NCBI GenBank assembly: GCA_035637115.1
Contig: DASPXV010000244.1
Coordinates: 1-25,286, forward strand
Direction: 5' to 3'
Origin: JAICSD01 sp035637115
GTDB taxonomy: Bacteria; Acidobacteriota; Vicinamibacteria; Vicinamibacterales; 2-12-FULL-66-21
DNA length: 25,286 bases
In this document: piece by piece, positions 1 through 8,838 of the stretch
Layout: each line of letters opens with the position of its first letter
Numbering within the stretch: the stretch's first letter is position 1
Made by a program: the position numbers and the translations under genes
Notes under the pieces: model-generated
Seen by the model: only the letters and a program-made list of their open reading frames with translations
Told to the model about the DNA's origin: nothing
Database searches by the model: none

Positions 1-609
1 CTGGTCGTCGACGACCAGCAGCTTTTCGACCTTGTGGCGATGCAGGATGTCACGCGCGGCGTCCAGCGTCGTGCCGACCGGCACCGTGAACAGCGGCTCG
101 CGCGTCATGATGTCGGAGATCGGGCGATCGACGTTGCTTTCGAATCGGAGATCGCGGTTCGTCAGGATCCCGACGAGCCGCCCTTCCTTGCTGCCATCCT
201 GCGTGATCGGGACGCCGGAAATCCGGTACTTCTTCATCAACTCGAGTGCTTCGAAGATCCGGTTGGTGGGGGAGAGGGTGATCGGGTTGACGATCATCCC
301 GCTCTCCGACCGCTTCACGCGATCGACTTCCGACGCCTGTTCCTCGATCGACAGGTTCTTGTGGATGATCCCCATGCCACCCTGCTGCGCCATCGCGATA
401 GCGAGCCGGGATTCGGTGACGGTGTCCATCGCCGCGCTGACGATGGGGACATGAAGGCGGATGTTGCGGGTTACGTTGGAGGAAACGTCGACCTGGCTGG
501 GCAGCACGGTGGAGTGCTGCGGCACGAGCAGGACGTCGTCAAAGGTGAGGGCCGTCGCCAGGCCAACCGAAATCTGGTCGGCGTTCAGGACATCCGTGCG
601 CGTTTCCAT
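1..609 (-). CDS. guaB: IMP dehydrogenase, N-terminal 203 residues (cut by window edge)
   Basis: Cytosolic IMP dehydrogenase, which oxidises IMP to XMP with NAD+ in the committed step of GMP synthesis. The translation opens METRTDVLNADQ and contains the family landmarks LTFDDVLLVP (residues 21-30), VPIVSAAMDTVTES (54-67) and GGMGIIHKNLSIEEQ (77-91). These are followed by a first CBS domain (about 102-160) and the start of a second (from about 165). The reading frame is open to position 1. The missing C-terminal part, roughly 280 residues judging by the family's usual length of about 490, would carry the catalytic Cys loop. ATG at 609 is preceded by GGGA at a suitable distance. It lies downstream of secA on the same strand across a repeat-filled gap, so co-transcription is possible but not shown. 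Identification is secure; only the truncation limits it. Confidence 0.96.
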   Translation of the reverse strand, partial: METRTDVLNADQISVGLATALTFDDVLLVPQHSTVLPSQVDVSSNVTRNIRLHVPIVSAAMDTVTESRLAIAMAQQGGMGIIHKNLSIEEQASEVDRVKRSESGMIVNPITLSPTNRIFEALELMKKYRISGVPITQDGSKEGRLVGILTNRDLRFESNVDRPISDIMTREPLFTVPVGTTLDAARDILHRHKVEKLLVVDDQ

Positions 610-763
610 TTATTTCCCGGGGGGCTTCCCCGCCGGACCCCCCTACACGCTCATTCGCGCCCTTCGACTCAAGCTCAGGGCGCCCCGAGCTTCGTCGAGG
701 GGCGGGGGCCCCATGCCCCGCTCCGCTCGCGTGACTCACTCGCTTTCGCTCGTTCGTGAATCT
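610..763. repeat. Intergenic palindrome-rich block between guaB and secA
   Basis: This non-coding gap holds several nested inverted repeats. GCGCCCT (657-663) pairs with AGGGCGC (677-683), enclosing a sequence close to the CCCTTCGAC...CTCAGGG repeats seen between genes of many bacteria. CGCCCC (681-686) pairs with GGGGCG (699-704). A GGGGGCCCC palindrome follows, then a GAGCG/CGCTC-rich stretch at about 720-757. The arms can form two adjacent hairpins in RNA or DNA. A similar mix of GGGGCCCC and GAGCG blocks sits upstream of pilC (12690-12800), which suggests a dispersed repeat family of this genome. Function is unknown. It lacks the T-run of a typical intrinsic terminator. Confidence 0.55.
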
Positions 764-809
764 CGCACTCAGCACCGAGCACTCAGCACTGAGCACTCTA
801 CACTCCGTA

Positions 810-812
<3 letters not shown>
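764..812. repeat. 7-bp tandem array (AGCACTC/AGCACTG type)
   Basis: Seven consecutive heptads can be read on the plus strand: CGCACTC, AGCACCG, AGCACTC, AGCACTG, AGCACTC, TACACTC, CGTATTA. The last, degenerate unit contains the secA stop codon (810-812 on the minus strand), so the array begins at the very end of secA and runs into the gap. The spacing is exactly 7 bp with substitutions but no indels. Confidence 0.8.
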
Positions 813-3782
<2,970 letters not shown>

Positions 3783-3794
3783 TGCGGATGGATA

Positions 3795-3807
3795 TCCAAC
3801 AATTGTA
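3795..3807 (-). promoter_or_regulatory. Candidate extended -10 promoter of secA
   Basis: On the minus strand TGCTACAAT (TACAAT at 3807-3802 with an upstream TGn) would place the transcript start near 3795, about 13 nt before the secA ATG. No good -35 hexamer is visible 16-18 nt upstream, so the call rests on the extended -10 alone. Confidence 0.4.
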
Positions 3808-3844
3808 GCAGCTTGTCGAGCACTGGGCGCTGCCTGTGGCAGAA

Positions 3845-3906
3845 GGCAGCGACCTGCCGCGTGTCGGGCCGGGAGGGCAGCGACCTGCCGCGTGTCGGGC
3901 CGGGAA
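3845..3906. repeat. 31-bp perfect tandem duplication between secA and the M23 gene
   Basis: Two adjacent copies of a 31-bp unit, 3845-3875 and 3876-3906, differ only at the final base. Each unit starts with the short hairpin GGCAG-CGAC-CTGCC. Just upstream, CTGCC-TGT-GGCAG (about 3831-3843) forms a third, oppositely ordered hairpin, so the 100-bp gap can fold into three small stem-loops. It lies upstream of secA and just past the stop codon of the M23 gene (3911-3909). It could be a REP-like element or a weak transcription end for the M23 gene. Confidence 0.75.
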
Positions 3907-3908
3907 GC

Positions 3909-4811
3909 CTAGCGGGCGAGCAGGGTCATCGGGTTCGTCAGCCGACCGTTCATCCAGATCTCGTAATGGAGATGCGATCCAGTGGAGCGGCCGGTCGATC
4001 CGACGTATCCGATCACGTCACCGCGCTTGACGCGCTGGCCGCCGGCGACCGTAAACCTCGACAGGTGCCCGTACTTCGTGACGATGCCGTAACCGTGATC
4101 CAGGACGACCATATTGCCGTAGGCGCCATTCGGGCTCGCGGTGCTGACCGTGGCATCCCCCGTCGCGACGACCGGCTGCCCGTAGTCGGCCGAGATATCG
4201 AGACCGGGATGGAAGTCCGGATCGTTGGTGATCGGATCCTTTCGGTTGCCGTACAACGACGTCAACCAGCCGGCGACCGGCCAGACGGACGGCGTTGCGG
4301 CGGCGAGCGCGTGGCGACGCTCGACGCTGTCGCGCACGGAGTCGAGGCGATTCCCGAGCACCCCGAGCAGATCGCTTAGAACGCCCAGCGCGGCGTCCGT
4401 GGGCGCCTTCGGTGTGAACGCGGCGCGCGTCGGCGCAGACATGCCGAATACGCCTCCCATGGCGCGTGACTTGATGTTCGGCGGAAGCTTGTCCATCGCG
4501 CGGCTGGCGCTCGGATCCACCTTGGCGCGCTCGCCGAGTTGATCGACCGCCGTCTGCAGGGCGGAAATCTGGTCCGCGAGTTCGCCGGTCGCCGCGCGAT
4601 AGCTCGCGTTTTCCACCTGGAGCGCCGCATTGCTTGTCTGCAGGTCGCCGATGGTGGCGGACGCGCTCCAGCGGGCGCCAAGGCCAATCAGCACAGGCAG
4701 CGCGAACGCCAGCATCACGGCGGCCAGCGTGGGCCACAGCGAGATCGTCAGACGGCGTACGGCGCCGGTCTGGCGGTCGGCAATCACGAACGTATAGCGG
4801 CGCGAGCGCAT
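3909..4811 (-). CDS. Membrane-anchored M23 (LytM) family peptidase
   Basis: Predicted zinc metallopeptidase acting on peptidoglycan cross-links in the periplasm, or a catalytically inactive activator of amidases. The 300-residue product has a short basic cytoplasmic N-terminus, one membrane helix (about 23-45), a coiled-coil segment (about 52-95), a linker, and a C-terminal LytM domain. The domain shows HPGLD (ligands H201 and D205), the GYGIVTKYGHLS strand (241-251) and the HxH motif HLH (280-282), so the zinc site looks complete. I chose ATG 4811 (MRSRRYTF) over the longer in-frame start near 5030, because the extra segment crosses the promoter at 4845-4872 and reads as low-quality sequence. 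Such proteins often act in cell division or envelope remodelling; the substrate cannot be deduced here. Confidence 0.88.
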   Translation of the reverse strand: MRSRRYTFVIADRQTGAVRRLTISLWPTLAAVMLAFALPVLIGLGARWSASATIGDLQTSNAALQVENASYRAATGELADQISALQTAVDQLGERAKVDPSASRAMDKLPPNIKSRAMGGVFGMSAPTRAAFTPKAPTDAALGVLSDLLGVLGNRLDSVRDSVERRHALAAATPSVWPVAGWLTSLYGNRKDPITNDPDFHPGLDISADYGQPVVATGDATVSTASPNGAYGNMVVLDHGYGIVTKYGHLSRFTVAGGQRVKRGDVIGYVGSTGRSTGSHLHYEIWMNGRLTNPMTLLAR

Positions 4812-4844
4812 ACCTATTTGGAAACTCGGCAGATGTAGCCCGAA

Positions 4845-4872
4845 ACTATAGCACAGCCGTGGGTTAGGGCAA
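4845..4872 (-). promoter_or_regulatory. Sigma70-type promoter of the M23 peptidase gene
   Basis: On the minus strand, -35 TTGCCC (4872-4867), a 16-bp spacer and an extended -10 TGCTATAGT (hexamer TATAGT at 4850-4845). Predicted start near 4838 leaves a leader of about 26 nt before the ATG at 4811. It is one of the better promoter matches in the window. Confidence 0.6.
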
Positions 4873-4918
4873 AGCGCTTGCCCTGGAGGGTGCCGGCCTC
4901 GGAATTCGAGCTCTGGGG

Positions 4919-4946
4919 AGTACCGGGGCCACTCAATCGGGGTACT
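4919..4946. repeat. Inverted repeat upstream of the small membrane ORF
   Basis: AGTACC (4919-4924) and GGTACT (4941-4946) are perfect inverted repeats separated by 16 bp, extended by flanking G-rich bases. The element ends 10 bp before the ATG at 4957. It could be an operator or simply a repeat; nothing in the sequence decides. Confidence 0.35.
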
Positions 4947-4956
4947 GGGTAAGGAA

Positions 4957-5184
4957 ATGAAGGCAACGCTCGTCCTCCTCGTGCTCGCGCTGATCGCCAT
5001 CGGCGCGATCGTTTTAGCCGCAGAACCCATGTCAGCCGCGATGCGTCACTTTGCCGCGTCCGCGGCGGCCCTCGAGCCGATTTCGATGGTCGTTTCGGGC
5101 GCGGCCGCTGTTGATCATCGCGTCGGTGCTGAAGAAATCGATCTAGGACTCGCAGTTCTCGCATTTCTGAGACCGCGAGACTGA
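4957..5184 (+). CDS. Small hydrophobic protein, possibly frameshifted
   Basis: A 75-codon ORF with a strongly hydrophobic N-terminus (residues 1-22, then AEPMSAAMRHFAASAAALEP), typical of a signal anchor or signal peptide. AAGG lies very close to the ATG. In the current frame the C-terminus after about residue 48 is unremarkable. One base over (frame from 5102), the DNA reads RPLLIIASVLKKSI and then stops at TAG 5144-5146. That would give a second membrane helix with a basic end after EPISMVVSG, reminiscent of a PEP-CTERM-like tail. This suggests an extra base near 5100, or a genuinely different C-terminus. No family is recognised. It lies between divergent envelope and comM genes. Confidence 0.42.
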   Translation: MKATLVLLVLALIAIGAIVLAAEPMSAAMRHFAASAAALEPISMVVSGAAAVDHRVGAEEIDLGLAVLAFLRPRD

Positions 5185-5245
5185 TTGAAGTTCTGCGACG
5201 TTCACTGAACACCGGGCGACGGTTTCGAAAAATTCCTAGAGAATT

Positions 5246-5262
5246 CAGCGGCTGAGCCGCTG
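5246..5262. other. Stem-loop upstream of comM
   Basis: CAGCGGC (5246-5252) and GCCGCTG (5256-5262) form a 7-bp stem with a TGA loop, 25 bp before the comM start. No T-run follows on the plus strand. It may be part of the comM leader or a weak terminator for the small upstream ORF. Confidence 0.35.
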
Positions 5263-5287
5263 TGCCCGGCTTTGCAATCGTGCGGGC

Positions 5288-6805
5288 ATGCTTGCGCGTG
5301 TTCGCTCGGCGGCGGTCTTCGGTATCGATGCGTCCCCGGTCATCATCGAAGTCGACATCTCGTTCGGACTGCCCGGCCTGACGATCGTCGGATTGCCTGA
5401 CACGAGCGTGCGCGAAAGCCGCGATCGGATTCGCAGCGCCGTTCGCAACTCGGGCTTCGACTTTCCCAAACACCGCATCATCGTCAATCTCGCGCCGGCC
5501 GATGTGAGGAAGGCGGGAACGTCATTCGACCTGCCGATCGCGCTTGGCGTGCTCGCGGCGTCCGGCGTCATCGCCAGGCGCGATGTGGATGACGTTCTGA
5601 TCCTCGGCGAGCTATCGCTGGACGGTGGCATTCAGGCGGCGCGGGGCGTCCTGCCGATTGCGGCGGACGCGCGACGGCGAAACTTCAAGGCGCTGCTGCT
5701 GCCGGTGGCGAACAGTCGCGAAGCCGCGGTCGTTGGCGGCCTGGATTTTCATCCGGTCGCGTCGCTCACCGAAGCGGTCCGCGCGATCAATGATCCGCAC
5801 CCGGTTCCACTGACTCCGGAGCCAGACACGGACGCCGGCGAAGCGATCCACGGCGATTTCTCGGAGGTTCGTGGCCAGATGGCCGCGCGGCGCGCACTCG
5901 AGATCGCGGCAGCGGGAGGTCACAACGTCCTGCTTGCGGGACCGCCCGGCTCGGGAAAGACGATGATGGCGAAGCGGGCGGCGGGCATCCTTCCGCCGCT
6001 CGAATTCGAGGAAGCGCTCGAGGTCACCGCGATCCACTCGGTCGCGGGACTGCTTCCCCCCGGCACGGGTCTGCTGCGCGCGCGGCCCTTTCGCGCGCCT
6101 CATCACACGGTCTCCGACGTGGCGCTTGCCGGCGGTGGATCGAATCCGAGGCCAGGGGAGATCAGCCTGGCGCACCACGGCGTGCTGTTCCTCGACGAAA
6201 TGCCGGAGTTCAGCCGGCACGCGCTCGAAGTGCTGCGCCAGCCGCTCGAGGACGGCCTCGTCCGCATCGCGCGCGCGCAGCGCACGGCGGTGTTCCCGGC
6301 GCGCTTCGTCCTGATCGGCGCGATGAATCCCTGCCCCTGCGGCTTCCTCGGCGATCCACGGCGCGAGTGCCGATGCACGCCGAACCAGACGAACCGTTAC
6401 GCCGCGCGGCTCTCGGGGCCGCTCCGCGATCGCATCGATCTCACCGTCACCGTTTCGGCGCTGCCATCCCGCCAGCTGACTTCATCGCTCGAGGACGCCG
6501 AACCCACCGCTCCCATCCGCGAACGCGTCGTCGCGGCACGCCGCCTCCAGCAGTCCCGGGCCACGTCGACGCACACCTCCACCAACGCGCGCCTTGGCCC
6601 GCGCGCGTTACGCAAGGTCTGTGCACTCGATATCCGCACGGAGCGCCTTCTGCACGATGCCGCCGAAAAGCTCGGCCTGACGGCTCGCGCATTCGATCGA
6701 ATTCTGAGGGTATCGCGAACGATCGCCGATCTCGCCCACGCCGAGCGCGTCGAGTTCGATCACGTTGCGGAGGCGATCCAGTACAGGGGGGTAGTCGCGA
6801 ACTAA
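5288..6805 (+). CDS. comM: ComM/YifB family AAA+ ATPase (Mg-chelatase-like)
   Basis: Hexameric helicase that promotes branch migration of incoming DNA during natural transformation; the family is also widespread in bacteria without known competence. The 505-residue protein starts MLARVRSAAVFGIDA, the conserved N-terminal ChlI-type domain (1-175). It continues with Walker A GPPGSGKT (218-225), Walker B VLFLDEMPEF (299-308), the cysteine cluster NPCPCGFLGDPRRECRC (347-363) and the C-terminal Mg_chelatase_C domain ending AEAIQYRGVVAN. All motifs are present. No clear Shine-Dalgarno precedes the ATG, but conservation from the first residues supports it. Its stop comes shortly after a run of six G (about 6785-6790). 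Together with the T4P-like cluster downstream in the window, it is compatible with DNA uptake, which is inference only. Confidence 0.95.
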   Translation: MLARVRSAAVFGIDASPVIIEVDISFGLPGLTIVGLPDTSVRESRDRIRSAVRNSGFDFPKHRIIVNLAPADVRKAGTSFDLPIALGVLAASGVIARRDVDDVLILGELSLDGGIQAARGVLPIAADARRRNFKALLLPVANSREAAVVGGLDFHPVASLTEAVRAINDPHPVPLTPEPDTDAGEAIHGDFSEVRGQMAARRALEIAAAGGHNVLLAGPPGSGKTMMAKRAAGILPPLEFEEALEVTAIHSVAGLLPPGTGLLRARPFRAPHHTVSDVALAGGGSNPRPGEISLAHHGVLFLDEMPEFSRHALEVLRQPLEDGLVRIARAQRTAVFPARFVLIGAMNPCPCGFLGDPRRECRCTPNQTNRYAARLSGPLRDRIDLTVTVSALPSRQLTSSLEDAEPTAPIRERVVAARRLQQSRATSTHTSTNARLGPRALRKVCALDIRTERLLHDAAEKLGLTARAFDRILRVSRTIADLAHAERVEFDHVAEAIQYRGVVAN

Positions 6806-6888
6806 TCGGAGAGTACGACAAGCTCGAAGGCGGCGTCGAATCGCTCCGGCAGCGCATTCTTGCAGGCGACGATCCGGACTGTGATTGA

Positions 6889-6923
6889 ACGGTCTACCGT
6901 CTACCGTCTACCGACTACGGCTA
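6889..6923. repeat. 7-bp tandem array (ACCGTCT type) at the comM/LysM gene junction
   Basis: Five consecutive heptads: ACGGTCT, ACCGTCT, ACCGTCT, ACCGACT, ACGGCTA. The stop codon of the minus-strand LysM gene (6910-6908) lies inside the array, and its last residues (SRSR) are encoded by repeat units. The same unit, in reverse complement, recurs at 24885-24912. Confidence 0.85.
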
Positions 6924-8635
6924 GCAAGAATCCTGAGCGTCCGTCCCGGGGCGATGCTGTTGCCGGAAAGGCGGTTCCAGCTCTTGATCTTTGCGACGGT
7001 GGTGTCGAAGAGCTGCGCGATCGAGAAGAGCGTGTCGCCGCGCTTCACTTTGTAAGTGACATGCGCGAGCTGCGTGGGTTGCGTGGCGGCCGGGGATTCG
7101 GCCGTGCCGGCGATCGCGCGTGAGGCGACGGCGGTCGGAGCAGAACGATCGGTACGCGAGGCGAGCAGCGTCGCCGGCGCGCGCGGAATGATCAGTTCCT
7201 GGCCTGGACGAAGCCGCGACTTGGCGGACATGTTGTTCGCCTCGGCGACGTCGGCGCGCGACACGCCGAAACGGCGCGCGACGGTCTGGAGCGTCTCACC
7301 TTTTTTCGCGGTATACCACTTGAGCGCAGTGAAGTCGGCGGGAGAAGCGTCCGACAACTTCGCGCTGAGCTTGTCGGCCGTGCCCTTCGGGACCTTCACT
7401 TCATACTGCGGATACTTGACCGGCGTCGTCCACCGGCGCAGCTCAGGGTTGAGCGCCTGGATCTCGTCGACACTCGTCCCGGCCCACTCCGCGACGCGGC
7501 GCAGATCGATCGCGCGGGGCAGCGCGACCTTGTCGTAGTCCAGCGGCTGCGCGGTGATGGCCTCGAATCCGTACTGACCCGGGTTCCGGCCGATGATCAT
7601 CGCGGCCATGATCAGCGGCACATACTCCCGCGTTTCCCGCGGCAGGTATTTGGTGCTTGCCGAGAGCTGCCAGAAATCATTGATGCCCGACCGCTTCACG
7701 GCGCGCGACACTCGGCCCGGACCGCCGTTGTACGCGGCGAGCACCATGCTCCAGTCGCCGTCGAACATCCCGCTCAGCGTCTTCAGGTACTTCGCCGCGG
7801 CGATCGTCGCCTTCTCCGGGTCGGAGCGCTCGTCGATGAACCAGTCGGTCTTGAGCCCGTGCTCCTTCGCCGTCGGCTTCATGAACTGCCACGGCCCCTT
7901 GGCGTTCGCCTTCGACAGCGCGTTCGTCTTGAAGGAACTTTCGATGATCGGGATATAGGCGAGATCGAGCGGCAGCCCCTCGGCGCGGAAGACGCTCTGG
8001 ATCATCGGCAGGTACTTCGCGCCGCGCGCGAGGCTGTCCTGGATGTATTCGCGCATCCGCCCCTGGAACACTTCAACGTACGACAGGACCTTCGCGTGCT
8101 CCGGGATCGGAATGTCGTGCGGGTTGTGCTCGAGGTCGTTCTTCACCGCCGCCTTCGTCGCAGCGTCTGCGGCGGGAGCGGGGAAGGTCGTCGCGTTCTT
8201 GAGGATCTCGTCGATCGGCGCCGCTTCGTACTTTTTCTCGGCGAACCCGTCCCCGCGGGCGAGCGCCGTCATCTCATACGCGTTGATGCGATCGATCAGC
8301 CGATCGAAATGCTCGCGCATGCGCGCATCGGTGCGCGCACCGTACGGTGATTCGAGGAGGACTTCGACGGACAGGTCGAAAGCCTGGCGAGCCTTATCGA
8401 GGTGACCGGCCTTCAACTCGCGCTCGCCGGTCTGAAAGTGCTGTTGGGAAGTGGCGATCAGGGTTGCGACAGGATCGATGAGGGGCTTCGGCGCGGCCGC
8501 CGGCTGCGCCTGCGTCTGCACGTGCTGCGCAACCACGGGTGCAGCGGGGGGCGTTGCAGACACTTGCGGCCGGGTGTTCGTGCCGCATGCCGAAACCGCC
8601 AGGCCGAGTCCAAGTGCCAACGTCCGTCGCATCAT
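6908..8635 (-). CDS. Lipoprotein lytic transglycosylase with LysM repeats (MltD-like)
   Basis: Murein lytic transglycosylase that cleaves peptidoglycan glycan strands to 1,6-anhydro ends, probably anchored to the outer membrane. The 575-residue product has a lipoprotein signal peptide with lipobox Cys17 (AVSAC), an Ala/Pro-rich linker, a TPR-like helical stretch (about 62-120) and an SLT domain (about 208-345). The catalytic Glu lies in IIESSF (E232), followed by GPWQFM (247-252) and AYNGGPGRV (301-309). The C-terminus has a degenerate LysM-like region (about 370-420) and two good LysM domains (440-485 and 526-572). The GAGGAG Shine-Dalgarno 8 nt before ATG 8635 supports this start. The organisation matches MltD. 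The leader is unusual because a helix can cover the Shine-Dalgarno. Its last residues are encoded by a heptad array. Confidence 0.94.
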   Translation of the reverse strand: MMRRTLALGLGLAVSACGTNTRPQVSATPPAAPVVAQHVQTQAQPAAAPKPLIDPVATLIATSQQHFQTGERELKAGHLDKARQAFDLSVEVLLESPYGARTDARMREHFDRLIDRINAYEMTALARGDGFAEKKYEAAPIDEILKNATTFPAPAADAATKAAVKNDLEHNPHDIPIPEHAKVLSYVEVFQGRMREYIQDSLARGAKYLPMIQSVFRAEGLPLDLAYIPIIESSFKTNALSKANAKGPWQFMKPTAKEHGLKTDWFIDERSDPEKATIAAAKYLKTLSGMFDGDWSMVLAAYNGGPGRVSRAVKRSGINDFWQLSASTKYLPRETREYVPLIMAAMIIGRNPGQYGFEAITAQPLDYDKVALPRAIDLRRVAEWAGTSVDEIQALNPELRRWTTPVKYPQYEVKVPKGTADKLSAKLSDASPADFTALKWYTAKKGETLQTVARRFGVSRADVAEANNMSAKSRLRPGQELIIPRAPATLLASRTDRSAPTAVASRAIAGTAESPAATQPTQLAHVTYKVKRGDTLFSIAQLFDTTVAKIKSWNRLSGNSIAPGRTLRILASRSR

Positions 8636-8645
8636 GCTGGGCGCT

Positions 8646-8716
8646 CCTCAGGATTGACAGGACCTGCCGCCGAATGCATGACCTTGCGGCTCTGCAAGCG
8701 GCTTGCCCTGTTGAGG
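8646..8716 (-). promoter_or_regulatory. Structured 5' leader able to mask the ribosome binding site
   Basis: In the minus-strand transcript CCUCA (8716-8712) pairs with UGAGG (8650-8646). ACAGG (8711-8707) pairs with CCUGU (8661-8657). GCCGC (8702-8698) pairs with GCGGC (8670-8666). Within this, UUGC (8697-8694) pairs with GCAA (8687-8684). The outermost 3' strand overlaps the Shine-Dalgarno GAGGAG (8649-8644) of the LysM transglycosylase. With the predicted start near 8766 the leader is about 130 nt. I could not match it to the GEMM (c-di-GMP) or ydaO (c-di-AMP) consensus by eye. It may be a riboregulator, a protein-binding leader, or a chance fold. Confidence 0.45.
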
Positions 8717-8772
8717 TCTTCGTCGAACAGCACCCCGCCGGGAACGGGACGCCTGGTAAAGCTGGGGCGCCA

Positions 8773-8801
8773 AGAATAGCAGAGGAGCCCTGGCGGGTCA
8801 A
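8773..8801 (-). promoter_or_regulatory. Sigma70-type promoter of the LysM transglycosylase gene
   Basis: On the minus strand, -35 TTGACC (8801-8796), a 17-bp spacer and an extended -10 TGCTATTCT (hexamer TATTCT at 8778-8773). Five of six -35 bases and four of six -10 bases match the consensus at ideal spacing. The start would be near 8766, leaving a long leader. Confidence 0.62.
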
Positions 8802-8838
8802 CCTTAAAGCCAAAGGGCTCAACAGTAACGAGGGAAAT

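Noticed and set aside
8646..8716. Assignment of the leader to the c-di-GMP-I (GEMM) riboswitch because of AGGGCAAGCC
   Set aside because: The GNRA-capped helix and the ACGCAAAGCC segment of GEMM are missing, so only a generic structured leader is claimed.
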